Shown: positions 7,828 through 15,048 of the stretch, in pieces
Layout: the number at the start of each line of letters is the position of its first letter
How positions within the stretch are numbered: the first letter of the stretch is position 1
NCBI GenBank assembly: GCA_963170165.1
Contig: CAUJGQ010000161.1
Span: 1 to 47,396 of the forward strand
Length of the DNA: 47,396 nucleotides
Origin: Chloroflexota bacterium
Lineage (GTDB): Bacteria > Chloroflexota > Dehalococcoidia > CAUJGQ01
Reading direction: 5' to 3'
Translations under genes and position numbers: made by a program
The notes under the pieces: model-generated
Told to the model about the DNA's origin: nothing
The model's input: only the letters and a program-made list of their open reading frames with translations
Database searches by the model: none

Positions 7828-9249
7828 ATGGATATCACGCGACGGCTGGCACAATTCGTGGTGGAGACGTCGTACGACGACCTGCCCGCAGAAGCCGTGA
7901 CGCAGGCCAAGCGCGCCATCCTCGATACGTTGGGGGTGGCGCTGGCCGGGGTGAGCGAACCGTGCGCACGTATCGCCGCGGAGCTGGCGCGGGAGGAGGG
8001 TGGCCGGCCGGCCGCCACCGTTATTGGCTTCGGCTTTGCTGCTCCGGCGCGGGCCGCCGCGCTGGTCAACGGTACCAGTACCCACGCGCTGGACTACGAC
8101 GATGTCAACGCCTCGATGCGCGGCCACCCCAGCCCACCGCTGCTGCCCGCCGTGCTGGCCGCCGGTGAGGAGATGAACGCCTCCGGCCGGGCGCTAATCG
8201 AAGCGTTCGTGCTCGGCTTTGAGGTCGAATGCAAGGTAGGGCGCGGGCTCGGCGCCAGCCACTACCCCCACGGCTGGCACGCAACATCAACGTTGGGCAC
8301 GCTGGGCGCGGCGGCGGCAGCAGGCAAGCTTTATGGACTGAGTGTGGAGCAGATGGTGATGGCGCTGGGCATCGCTGCCTCGCTCGCCTCCGGCTCCCGC
8401 CAGAACTTCGGCACGATGACCAAGCCGCTGCACCCCGGCCACGCCGCCGCCTCGGGGCTGCTGGCCGCCCAGCTTGCCCGCCGCGGCTTCACCGCCGACG
8501 AGACGATCCTTGAGGCGCCGCTCGGCTTCATCCAGCTGTTCTCCCCGGCCAAAGACGCCACGCCCGAACGGGTACTGGAAGCACTGGGCGCCCCGTGGGA
8601 TATCGTTTCGCCCGGTATCAGCGTCAAGAAATACCCTTGCTGCTTCGTCACCCACACGGCGCTCGATGCGCTGCTAGCGCTGCGCGAGCAGCACGGCTTC
8701 GCCGCAGATGACATCGCGCGGGTGACGGTGACGATGCCGGGCGGAGGTGTGGTGCCGGCCAGCGTCAGCACCGCTACCGCCGAAGGGGAGGAAGCGCCGC
8801 CTGCCACCTACGGTCCGCTGATTCACGCCCGCCCCACCACCGGGCTGGAGGGAAAGTTCTCTATGCAATACTGCCTGGCGGCGGCAGCGCTGGAGGGCAG
8901 CCCGCGGCTGGACACCTTCGAGGACGCCGCCGTTCAGCGGCGGGAGGCGCAGTCGCTGCTGCGGCGAGTCGCGTTCGACCCCCAACCGGGTGTGGCCGGC
9001 ACACGGGTGACGGTGACGCTCGCCGGTGGCGCCACGCTCGAGGGCTCCTGCCGCGAGCCGCGCGGCGGCCCGGAGTCGCCGTTGAGTTGGGATGAGCTGG
9101 TGGCCAAGTACCGCGACTGTGCCGGCCGGGCGCTGCCCCCCGCGGCCGTGGAAGCCTCGCTGGCGCTGATTACCGGCCTGGAGCAGATGGCCGCCACCAG
9201 CGACCTCATGCGGCAGGTCGCCGGCCAGCCCGCCGCTGCCGCCGTCTGA
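7828..9249 (+). CDS. MmgE/PrpD family protein (2-methylcitrate dehydratase / cis-aconitate decarboxylase superfamily)
   Basis: A full-length 473-aa MmgE/PrpD protein. The N-terminal LAQFVVETSYDDLPAEAV and AILDTLGVALAG, the HALDYDDVNASMRGHPS block, the GWHATSTLGTLGAAAAAGKL block and KPLHPGHAAASGLLAAQLA are the conserved active-site regions. The family includes 2-methylcitrate dehydratase, cis-aconitate decarboxylase (which makes itaconate) and uncharacterised members in itaconate-degradation loci. It is cotranscribed with the IclR gene in all likelihood (50 nt apart, same strand). No prpB or prpC is nearby, which argues against a plain methylcitrate cycle. Confidence 0.88.
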   Translation: MDITRRLAQFVVETSYDDLPAEAVTQAKRAILDTLGVALAGVSEPCARIAAELAREEGGRPAATVIGFGFAAPARAAALVNGTSTHALDYDDVNASMRGHPSPPLLPAVLAAGEEMNASGRALIEAFVLGFEVECKVGRGLGASHYPHGWHATSTLGTLGAAAAAGKLYGLSVEQMVMALGIAASLASGSRQNFGTMTKPLHPGHAAASGLLAAQLARRGFTADETILEAPLGFIQLFSPAKDATPERVLEALGAPWDIVSPGISVKKYPCCFVTHTALDALLALREQHGFAADDIARVTVTMPGGGVVPASVSTATAEGEEAPPATYGPLIHARPTTGLEGKFSMQYCLAAAALEGSPRLDTFEDAAVQRREAQSLLRRVAFDPQPGVAGTRVTVTLAGGATLEGSCREPRGGPESPLSWDELVAKYRDCAGRALPPAAVEASLALITGLEQMAATSDLMRQVAGQPAAAAV

Positions 9250-9263
9250 CCCGCGGCTCCGCT

Positions 9264-9289
9264 TGGGGGCGTACCATGCTGCGCCCCCA
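9264..9289 (+). terminator. Hairpin after the MmgE/PrpD gene
   Basis: A perfect 8-bp stem (TGGGGGCG/CGCCCCCA) with a 10-nt loop starts 15 nt after the stop codon of the MmgE/PrpD gene. There is no T-run, so it may be a Rho-assisted terminator or an mRNA 3'-end protector. The rest of the 226-nt gap up to 9438 shows no gene. Confidence 0.45.
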
Positions 9290-9437
9290 GCGCCGCGCCC
9301 GCTCCGTCGTCTGGAAGGCGGCGCCTCCCACCGCGGCAAGCTGTCCGGCGCAGGCCGGCCTGGCCAACGAGCGTCCCGCCGGCGACCGCTGTCGCCCGGC
9401 CGCCTGAGCGACAGCCCCGGCCGCGTACGCTCGGACT

Positions 9438-9630
9438 GTACAATGCGGGCAGTGCGCCGGTGTGAGGAGGTCAGGATGGACGGCATGCCGCCCGGGCTCC
9501 CGCCCCTGCTGCGCGAAAAGCGCGAGGAGATCCTGCGCATCGCGGCGGCGCACGGGGCGCGGGACGTGCGCGTCTTCGGCTCGATGGCCCGCGGTGATGC
9601 CCGCCCCGATAGTGATGTGGACCTGCTGGT
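9438..9630 (+). repeat. Direct repeat copy 1: promoter, RBS and 5' half of the MNT gene
   Basis: These 193 bp match 10233-10425 at a constant offset of 795 bp with only about six mismatches by eye. They run from the putative -10 element through the catalytic half of the nucleotidyltransferase. Immediately after CTGCTGGT the two copies stop aligning. Confidence 0.9.
9439..9444 (+). promoter_or_regulatory. Putative -10 element (TACAAT) of the first MNT/HEPN module
   Basis: TACAAT lies 32 nt before the MNT start and is repeated exactly at 10234-10239 before the second module. No convincing -35 hexamer is visible in either copy, so this is a weak assignment. Confidence 0.3.
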
Positions 9631-9781
9631 GCAGATGGAGCGTGGCCGGTCACTGTTTGACCTGGTAGAGCTGTGCGACGCGCTTGAAGAGACGCTGGGG
9701 CGGGCGGTCGATGTCCTTACGGACGAAGGAATCAGCCCCTATCTGCGCGATGTGATCACCGCCGAGGCGCGGCCGTTGTGA
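9476..9781 (+). CDS. MNT-domain nucleotidyltransferase antitoxin, module 1 (MntA-like)
   Basis: A 101-aa minimal nucleotidyltransferase. The catalytic signature is GSMARGDARPDSDVDLLV, with Gly35-Ser36, ten residues, then Asp47-x-Asp49. In MntA/HepT systems such a protein modifies and neutralises the HEPN toxin by transferring AMP to a Tyr near its active site. ATG at 9476 follows GAGGAGGT; the longer frame upstream is not coding. The stop overlaps the GTG start of the HEPN gene (GTGA), as usual for these pairs. The 5' half is nearly identical to the second module but the C-terminal half differs. Confidence 0.88.
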   Translation: MDGMPPGLPPLLREKREEILRIAAAHGARDVRVFGSMARGDARPDSDVDLLVQMERGRSLFDLVELCDALEETLGRAVDVLTDEGISPYLRDVITAEARPL

Positions 9782-10119
9782 GCGGCGACCGTTTGTACCT
9801 CTGGCATATCGTCGAAGCCGGCCGCCGCATCGCCGAAGATGTTGCGGACGGCTATGACAGCTATTGCCGGGACCGCCGGCGCCAAGATGCCGTGATCCGC
9901 AACCTGGAGGTGATCGGCGAGGCAGCCAAACGCGTTTCCCCTGCACTGCGCGAGGCGCATCCCGCGATTCCGTGGCGGGCAATGACCGGCATGCGGGACC
10001 GGTTGATTCACCAGTACTTCGGCGTGAATCTGGACCTGGTGTGGGAAGCAGCGGCAGTGCGTCTGCCGGAGATCCTCCTGCACCTGGGGCCCCTGGTGGA
10101 GCAGGATCCTCCGCCGTAG
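9778..10119 (+). CDS. HEPN-domain toxin, module 1 (HepT-like)
   Basis: A 113-aa HEPN protein starting with GTG inside the MNT stop (GTGA overlap). The catalytic RNase motif R-x4-H-x-Y is intact: Arg73, His78, Tyr80 in MRDRLIHQYFGVN. The IRNLEVIGEAAKRV helix is typical of the DUF86/HepT group. In characterised homologues the HEPN protein cleaves RNA and the Tyr of this motif is AMPylated by the partner. The module is probably an active toxin-antitoxin pair. Identity with the second HEPN is only around 40% by eye, far below that of the adjoining MNT 5' halves. Confidence 0.88.
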   Translation: MSGDRLYLWHIVEAGRRIAEDVADGYDSYCRDRRRQDAVIRNLEVIGEAAKRVSPALREAHPAIPWRAMTGMRDRLIHQYFGVNLDLVWEAAAVRLPEILLHLGPLVEQDPPP

Positions 10120-10128
10120 ACGGAACTC

Positions 10129-10201
10129 TCAGCCCGCCCGCACGGGCTCAATCACCAGATCGCCCCAGCTGCTGATCGATGCCGTCAGTGGCGTAGACGA
10201 G
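10129..10201 (-). pseudogene. Remnant of the 3' end of dnaE
   Basis: On the minus strand this stretch reads into GDLVIEPVRAG and a stop, and further upstream ATDGIDQQLG. The genuine dnaE ends with ATDGIDQRLGP and GELVIEPVRAG. About 35 nt are almost identical to 10924-10960, followed by a deletion of about 20 nt and a second aligned block. It sits between the two MNT/HEPN modules in the same relation to the first HEPN stop as dnaE has to the second. Confidence 0.8.
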
Positions 10202-10232
10202 ACCGCCGTCCACCGAGCGGCGCCGCCGCACC

Positions 10233-10425
10233 GTACAATGCGGGCAGTGCGCCGGTGCGAGGAGGTCAGGATGGACGGCATGCCGCCCGGGCTCCCGCCC
10301 TTGCTGCGCGAAAAGCGCGAAGAGATCCTGCGCATCGCGGCGGCGCACGGGGCGCGGGACGTGCGCGTCTTCGGCTCGATGGCCCGCGGCGACGCCCGCC
10401 CCGATAGCGATGTGGACCTGCTGGT
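10233..10425 (+). repeat. Direct repeat copy 2: promoter, RBS and 5' half of the second MNT gene
   Basis: Second copy of the 193-bp unit at 9438-9630, about 97% identical by eye, with the TACAAT element at 10234-10239. Confidence 0.9.
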
Positions 10426-10576
10426 CGGCGTAGAACCGGTCCACTCGGCATGGTTCCCTGCCGGGTTGGTGCTGGAGCTAGAAGATCTCTTGGGGCGCAG
10501 CGTAGACGTGGTTACTGATGGGTCGCTGCACCACGCCGTGCGCGAGCAGATATTAGCTGAGGCGCGGCTACTGTGA
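10271..10576 (+). CDS. MNT-domain nucleotidyltransferase antitoxin, module 2 (MntA-like)
   Basis: A 101-aa paralogue of the module 1 protein with the same start context (GAGGAGGT, then ATG) and the same GS-x10-D-x-D site (Gly35-Ser36, Asp47, Asp49). Residues 1-51 are identical between the two proteins as far as I can see. From residue 52 on they diverge (GVEPVHSAWFPAG against QMERGRSLFDLV) and share only scattered positions such as LGR-VDV-TD. The C-terminal half probably contacts the cognate HEPN partner. The stop overlaps the following GTG start. Confidence 0.88.
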   Translation: MDGMPPGLPPLLREKREEILRIAAAHGARDVRVFGSMARGDARPDSDVDLLVGVEPVHSAWFPAGLVLELEDLLGRSVDVVTDGSLHHAVREQILAEARLL

Positions 10577-10911
10577 CGGGCGACCGCCTGTATCTCCTCC
10601 ACATCAGCGAGTGCATCAGGCGAGTTACACGCCATGCCGCCTCCGGGCGAGATGCCTTCCTCGCGGAGGAGGTCAGGCAGGATGCCGTTCTGCGCAATCT
10701 CCAGGTAATGTCAGAATCCACCCAGCGGCTCTCCACCGCGCTCAAGGCAGCACACCCGGCAATTGACTGGCGGCGCATCGCCGCTTTCCGCAACCTACTG
10801 GCGCATGACTACCTCGGTGTGGATATGCGCCTGATATGGGATGTGATGGAGCAGGATATCCCGCCACTCGCCGAGACCATCGCTGCCATGTTGGAGGCGA
10901 CAGACCGCTAA
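10573..10911 (+). CDS. HEPN-domain toxin, module 2 (HepT-like)
   Basis: A 112-aa HEPN protein with GTG start and GTGA overlap with its MNT gene. Arg73, His78 and Tyr80 form R-x4-H-x-Y in FRNLLAHDYLGVD, so the RNase site and the Tyr target are intact. It keeps the frame of module 1 (GDRLYLLH start, VRQDAVLRNLQVM) but has diverged strongly. It converges on dnaE, whose stop lies only about 10 nt beyond its own. Confidence 0.88.
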   Translation: MTGDRLYLLHISECIRRVTRHAASGRDAFLAEEVRQDAVLRNLQVMSESTQRLSTALKAAHPAIDWRRIAAFRNLLAHDYLGVDMRLIWDVMEQDIPPLAETIAAMLEATDR

Positions 10912-10920
10912 CCCAGGCGC

Positions 10921-13900
10921 CTATCCCGCCCGCACGGGCTCAATCACCAGCTCGCCCCAGCCCTCCAGGATCGGCCCAAGCCGCTGGTCGATACCGTCGG
11001 TGGCGAGCGTGGTACCCATGCTCACGTGATGCACGTTGTACGGTGTCTGCACCACCAACCGCACCTCATCCGGACCGGGGAGCGAACGCAATACCTGCAC
11101 CAGCTCATTCAGGCGGCGGCGGTCGGCAGGCTCGTCGTCGGTCTCACGCAGGGTGATGCGCAGCCGCCGCCGCTCCCGATCCTCGGTGGTGATGGGCTTC
11201 GGCTCCGGCCGGGCATGGGGATGCCTCTTGCCGTTGCTGATCGGCGCGCGCGGCGCCGGGACGGCCACATGGACATCGCCGGAGTGCCGGCGCTCCGGCG
11301 CGGTCACCGGCGCCGTGGTGCCGGCGCCCTGCTCGTTCACGCCCGGGGCGGAGCGGCCGCCGCGTTGCGCCTCATCGGGTTCCCAGCCACTGTCCTCGTC
11401 GGTGAGATAGCCGTCATCGCCCGGCGGCGCGCCCCGATCACCGCTCCGGACGAGCGGGGCGACGGCGGCCAGCAGGGTGCTGCCCCGCACTGAGCCGGTG
11501 GCCTCATCCCACTCGCCGGCGTCGTCCACGGTGACATCTAGCCGGTCGTTGCGCATCCGCACCTTTGCCGACAGCAGCAGGATCTTGCCCTCCTGCCACA
11601 GGTCGCGGGACTTCTCGTAGGTATCCGGCCAGACCACCACCTCGACCTTGCCGGATAGGTCCTCGATCTGTGCAATGACGAAGCTCTTGCCTGCCTTGGT
11701 CAGCAATGTGCGCGTGCCTGCCACCATTCCGGCAATCATCAGGTCGCGCCCCGCCATCTCTTCGTTGATCTCGGCAGCCACGGCAGTGATCTTCGCCGCC
11801 AGCGACGTATGCGCCCGTTTGAAGGGGTGGTCAGAGACGTAGACACCGAGCAGATCCTTTTCCCAGGCCAGGACCTCTCCCGGGTGCTCCTGGACAGGGT
11901 CCAGCTCCAGCGCCGGCAGCGGCGTCTGCACCTGGTCACCGAACAGGTCGAACATCGTTGTTTGCCCGCTGTCGCGCAGCTTCTGCTCCCGCGCGATCAG
12001 GGAGGCGATCCGGTCAACATTCGTCGCCAGCGTGGTGCGGTTTGGGCCGAAACCGTCCAGCGCGCCTGCCTTGATCAGGCTTTCCAGGGCCCGCTTGTTG
12101 AAACCTTTGACCTGAATCCGGCGGCAGAAGTCCTCGAGTGAAGCGAACGGTCCCTTCTCCTCCCGCTCAGCAACGATACCGGCAATCGCTCCCTCACCGA
12201 CGTTTTTGATGCACGAGAGGCCAAAGCGGATGGATTCGGATGGGGCATCCGAGGAGAGCGGAATAGCGGCCGGTGTCTCAGTGGTGGCGCCTTCGGGTAC
12301 CACCGCAGCAGTGGCCGTGCTTGCGCCGGTCTGCCGCTCGATGGTGAAGTTGACCGCGCTGGCGTTGACGTGAGGAGGGAGAACGGGGATACCGAGCTTG
12401 ATACATTCGGCCACGGCCGCGCCCACTCGACCGCCGAAGCCGGCGGGATGCGTGTTTGCCAGCATCATGACGGCCGTCAGATACTCGGCCGGATAGTTGG
12501 CCACGAGATAGGCGGTCTGATAGGAGAGGGTGGCGTAGCAGACCGAGTGCGCCTTGTTGAAGGCGTAGCCGGCAAACGGCTCGATCAGGTCAAAGACGGC
12601 GCTGGCATCCTCGGCGGTGTAGCCCTGGCCCTTGGCGCCCTTGACGAACTTCTCGCGCTGCTCCGCCATCATCGAGGCGATCTTCTTACCCATCGCCTTA
12701 CGCACCTTGTCCGCCTCACCCATGGTGTAGCCGGCGAACTGGCGCAAGATGAACAACACCTGATCCTGGTAGACGATCACGCCGTAAGTCTCGTCCAGGA
12801 TGTTGGCCAGGGCGGGATGGGGATACTCAATCGGCGCCTTGCCGTGCTTGGCGGCGCAGAAGCGGGGGATGTGCTGCATCGGCCCGGGGCGGTACAGCGC
12901 CACCATCGCGGACAGGTCGGCGATGCTGCTCGGCTTCAGCTCCTGGATGTAGCGGCGCATCCCCGCCGACTCAAGCTGAAAGACGCCGAAGGTCTCGCCG
13001 CGGCCCAGCATCTCGTACGTCTTGGCGTCGCCGTCCGCCAGCGTGCGCAGGTCCAGGTCGATGCCGCGTTGCTGCTTGATCAGCTCGACCGCCCGGGCCA
13101 GGATGGTGAGGTTGCCCAGGCCGAGGAAGTCCATCTTCAGCAGGCCGGCCTCGGCGACGGTGTTCATCTCCCATTGTGTGAGCGGCAATGCCTGTTCACC
13201 GCCGCGCACCGGCCGCTGCAGCGGCACCACATCGATCAGCGGATCGCGCGAGATCAACACTCCGGCGGCGTGGGTGCTGACATGGCGCGCCACCCCCTCC
13301 AACGGCCGGGCGGCGTCCACCAGCCGCTTGACCTGCGGGTCGGCCTCGTACACCTGCCGCAGCTCCGCGTTCTCAGCGAAGGCCCGTTCCATGGTCATGT
13401 TGGGCGCGTCAGGCACCATCCGCGCCACCCGGTCCGTCTCGGCCACGGTGTAACCCAGTGCCCGCCCGACATCTTTGATCGCGGCCTTCGGCTTGAGCGT
13501 GCCGAAGCTGCAAATCTGTGCCACGCGGTCGTGGCCGTACCGCTCCGCCGCCCAGCGGATCATCTCCTCACGCCGGTCGTCTGCGAAGTCCATGTCAACA
13601 TCCGGCATCTCGCGCCGCTCGACGTTGAGGAAGCGCTCGAAGACGAGGCGGGTACGGATCGGGCAGATATCGGTGACATCGAGCGTATACAGGATGATGC
13701 TGGCCGCCGCCGAGCCGCGCACGCCCATGGCGATGCCGCGCTGCGCCGCCGCCCGCGCGATCTCGGCCACAATCAGCATGTAGGCCGCGAAACCGGTCAC
13801 CTCCACAACGTGCAGCTCGTACTCCAGCCGGCGACGCACCTCATCGGCCGCGCCGGGGACAGGCGGCTCCGGGTTGGGGTGCAGTGGCCACGGCCCGGCA

Positions 13901-14859
13901 GCGGCGTCGCCATAGCGGCGCTTGAGCCCCTCATGACACACCTGGGTCAGGTATTGCTGTGGGGTCATGCCCGCTGGCAGCTCTGGGTCGGGCAGCATCA
14001 CCCGGCCGAACTCCAGCGTCAGGTCACACATCTCGGCGACGCGCTGCGTGTTGTCGATGGCGTCCGGCCGCTCGCGGAACAGGGGAATGCGCCGGATCTC
14101 CTCTTCGCCGATCAGGTAATAGCTGTCGCCTTCCAGCCGGAAGCGCTTCGGGTCATCGACAGTGGAGTTGCTGCCGATGCACAGCAACAGCTCGTGCGAG
14201 CGGGCATCCTCCGGCGCGGTGTAATGCGAGTCGTTGGTGCCGGCCAATGGCATCCCGGTCGCATCGGCGAAGGCCAGCAGCCGCGGATTCACCCGGTCGA
14301 GCATTCCACGCAGCTCGCCGGCGGCATCCGGATGGTCCTGGATCTCGACGAACACCGCGTCGAACACATCCTTGTAGAACCCGGTGGCAGCGCGGGCGTC
14401 TTCATCACGCCCGTCCTGTAGCGCCTTGAATAGCTCCGCGGAGGGACAGCCGGTGAGGGCGATGATGCCCTTGCCGTACTTGGCCAGCAGCTCGCGATCC
14501 ATACGCGGCTTGTAGTAAAAGCCTTCGAGGTTGGCCAGGGTAGTAAGCGCCATCAGGTTCTTGTAGCCCTGCGCGTCACGGGCCAGCAACGTCAGGTGAT
14601 GGTAGCCACTCTTGTCGCGGCTCTCGCGGTTGAAGCGGGAGCCGGGGGCGACATACGCCTCCACACCGATGATCGGCTTGATGTCCCGCGCCCGCGCTTC
14701 CCGGTAAAACTCGATCACGCCATGCATGGCGCCGTGGTCGGTGATGGCCAGCGCCTCCTGCCCCAGCGCCTTAGCGCGGTCCAGCAGCGCCGGAATGCGG
14801 GCAAGTCCATCGAGCAAGGAGTACTCGGTGTGGGTGTGCAAATTCGTGAACATCGGCAT
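10921..14859 (-). CDS. dnaE: DNA polymerase III subunit alpha
   Basis: The replicative polymerase catalytic subunit, about 1,312 aa. An N-terminal PHP domain starts with FTNLHTHTEYSLLDGLARIP and ITDHGAMHGVIEFY. The palm carries PDVDMDFADD near residue 418 with two catalytic aspartates. HhH repeats follow (the KGFNKRALESLIKAGALDGF segment), then an OB domain (GRDLMIAGMVAGTRTLL to DRLDVTVDDA). An unusual low-complexity, charged stretch of about 120 residues separates the OB domain from the C-terminal part. ATG at 14859 or 14853 fits best; the frame upstream to 14970 lacks similarity. Fragments of this gene recur at 10129-10201 and 21155-21391, so the locus has been duplicated in pieces on both sides. 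Confidence 0.96.
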   Translation of the reverse strand: MPMFTNLHTHTEYSLLDGLARIPALLDRAKALGQEALAITDHGAMHGVIEFYREARARDIKPIIGVEAYVAPGSRFNRESRDKSGYHHLTLLARDAQGYKNLMALTTLANLEGFYYKPRMDRELLAKYGKGIIALTGCPSAELFKALQDGRDEDARAATGFYKDVFDAVFVEIQDHPDAAGELRGMLDRVNPRLLAFADATGMPLAGTNDSHYTAPEDARSHELLLCIGSNSTVDDPKRFRLEGDSYYLIGEEEIRRIPLFRERPDAIDNTQRVAEMCDLTLEFGRVMLPDPELPAGMTPQQYLTQVCHEGLKRRYGDAAAGPWPLHPNPEPPVPGAADEVRRRLEYELHVVEVTGFAAYMLIVAEIARAAAQRGIAMGVRGSAAASIILYTLDVTDICPIRTRLVFERFLNVERREMPDVDMDFADDRREEMIRWAAERYGHDRVAQICSFGTLKPKAAIKDVGRALGYTVAETDRVARMVPDAPNMTMERAFAENAELRQVYEADPQVKRLVDAARPLEGVARHVSTHAAGVLISRDPLIDVVPLQRPVRGGEQALPLTQWEMNTVAEAGLLKMDFLGLGNLTILARAVELIKQQRGIDLDLRTLADGDAKTYEMLGRGETFGVFQLESAGMRRYIQELKPSSIADLSAMVALYRPGPMQHIPRFCAAKHGKAPIEYPHPALANILDETYGVIVYQDQVLFILRQFAGYTMGEADKVRKAMGKKIASMMAEQREKFVKGAKGQGYTAEDASAVFDLIEPFAGYAFNKAHSVCYATLSYQTAYLVANYPAEYLTAVMMLANTHPAGFGGRVGAAVAECIKLGIPVLPPHVNASAVNFTIERQTGASTATAAVVPEGATTETPAAIPLSSDAPSESIRFGLSCIKNVGEGAIAGIVAEREEKGPFASLEDFCRRIQVKGFNKRALESLIKAGALDGFGPNRTTLATNVDRIASLIAREQKLRDSGQTTMFDLFGDQVQTPLPALELDPVQEHPGEVLAWEKDLLGVYVSDHPFKRAHTSLAAKITAVAAEINEEMAGRDLMIAGMVAGTRTLLTKAGKSFVIAQIEDLSGKVEVVVWPDTYEKSRDLWQEGKILLLSAKVRMRNDRLDVTVDDAGEWDEATGSVRGSTLLAAVAPLVRSGDRGAPPGDDGYLTDEDSGWEPDEAQRGGRSAPGVNEQGAGTTAPVTAPERRHSGDVHVAVPAPRAPISNGKRHPHARPEPKPITTEDRERRRLRITLRETDDEPADRRRLNELVQVLRSLPGPDEVRLVVQTPYNVHHVSMGTTLATDGIDQRLGPILEGWGELVIEPVRAG
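14567..14803 (-). repeat. dnaE 5' segment duplicated at 21155-21391
   Basis: 237 bp inside the PHP-domain coding region, matched at a constant offset of 6,588 bp with about three mismatches by eye. The copies are in the same orientation and flank the helicase/endonuclease gene. Confidence 0.93.
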
Positions 14860-15007
14860 CCGGCATCCGCCGTTCGCCGTCCAGGGGCGATGGCCCCCGA
14901 TCCAGCGCGCGGCGAGAGATACCGCCAGCGTACGCCAGGGCGGGGGAGTCGAGCATCTGGCAGGCGGCATTTGGAAGCGAAAGATAGACTCGCTATGCGA
15001 AAGCGGA

Positions 15008-15032
15008 TATTCTTGAAGTGGCTATTCTTGAA
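15008..15032. repeat. 10-bp direct repeat upstream of dnaE
   Basis: TATTCTTGAA occurs at 15008-15017 and 15023-15032, 15 bp apart, in the 189-nt gap between dnaE and the helicase gene. It lies upstream of dnaE and just past the helicase stop. It may be a regulator binding site; otherwise the gap shows nothing. Confidence 0.4.
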
Positions 15033-15048
15033 TTAGACAGCGTGCTCG

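Noticed and set aside
10129-10635. 168-codon minus-strand frame ending in WGDLVIEPVRAG
   Set aside because: Mostly antisense to the second MNT gene; only its last codons are meaningful, as the dnaE tail remnant.
12370-14421. 683-codon plus-strand frame opposite dnaE
   Set aside because: Antisense to strongly conserved dnaE; composition rich in His, Arg and Gly with no recognisable motif.
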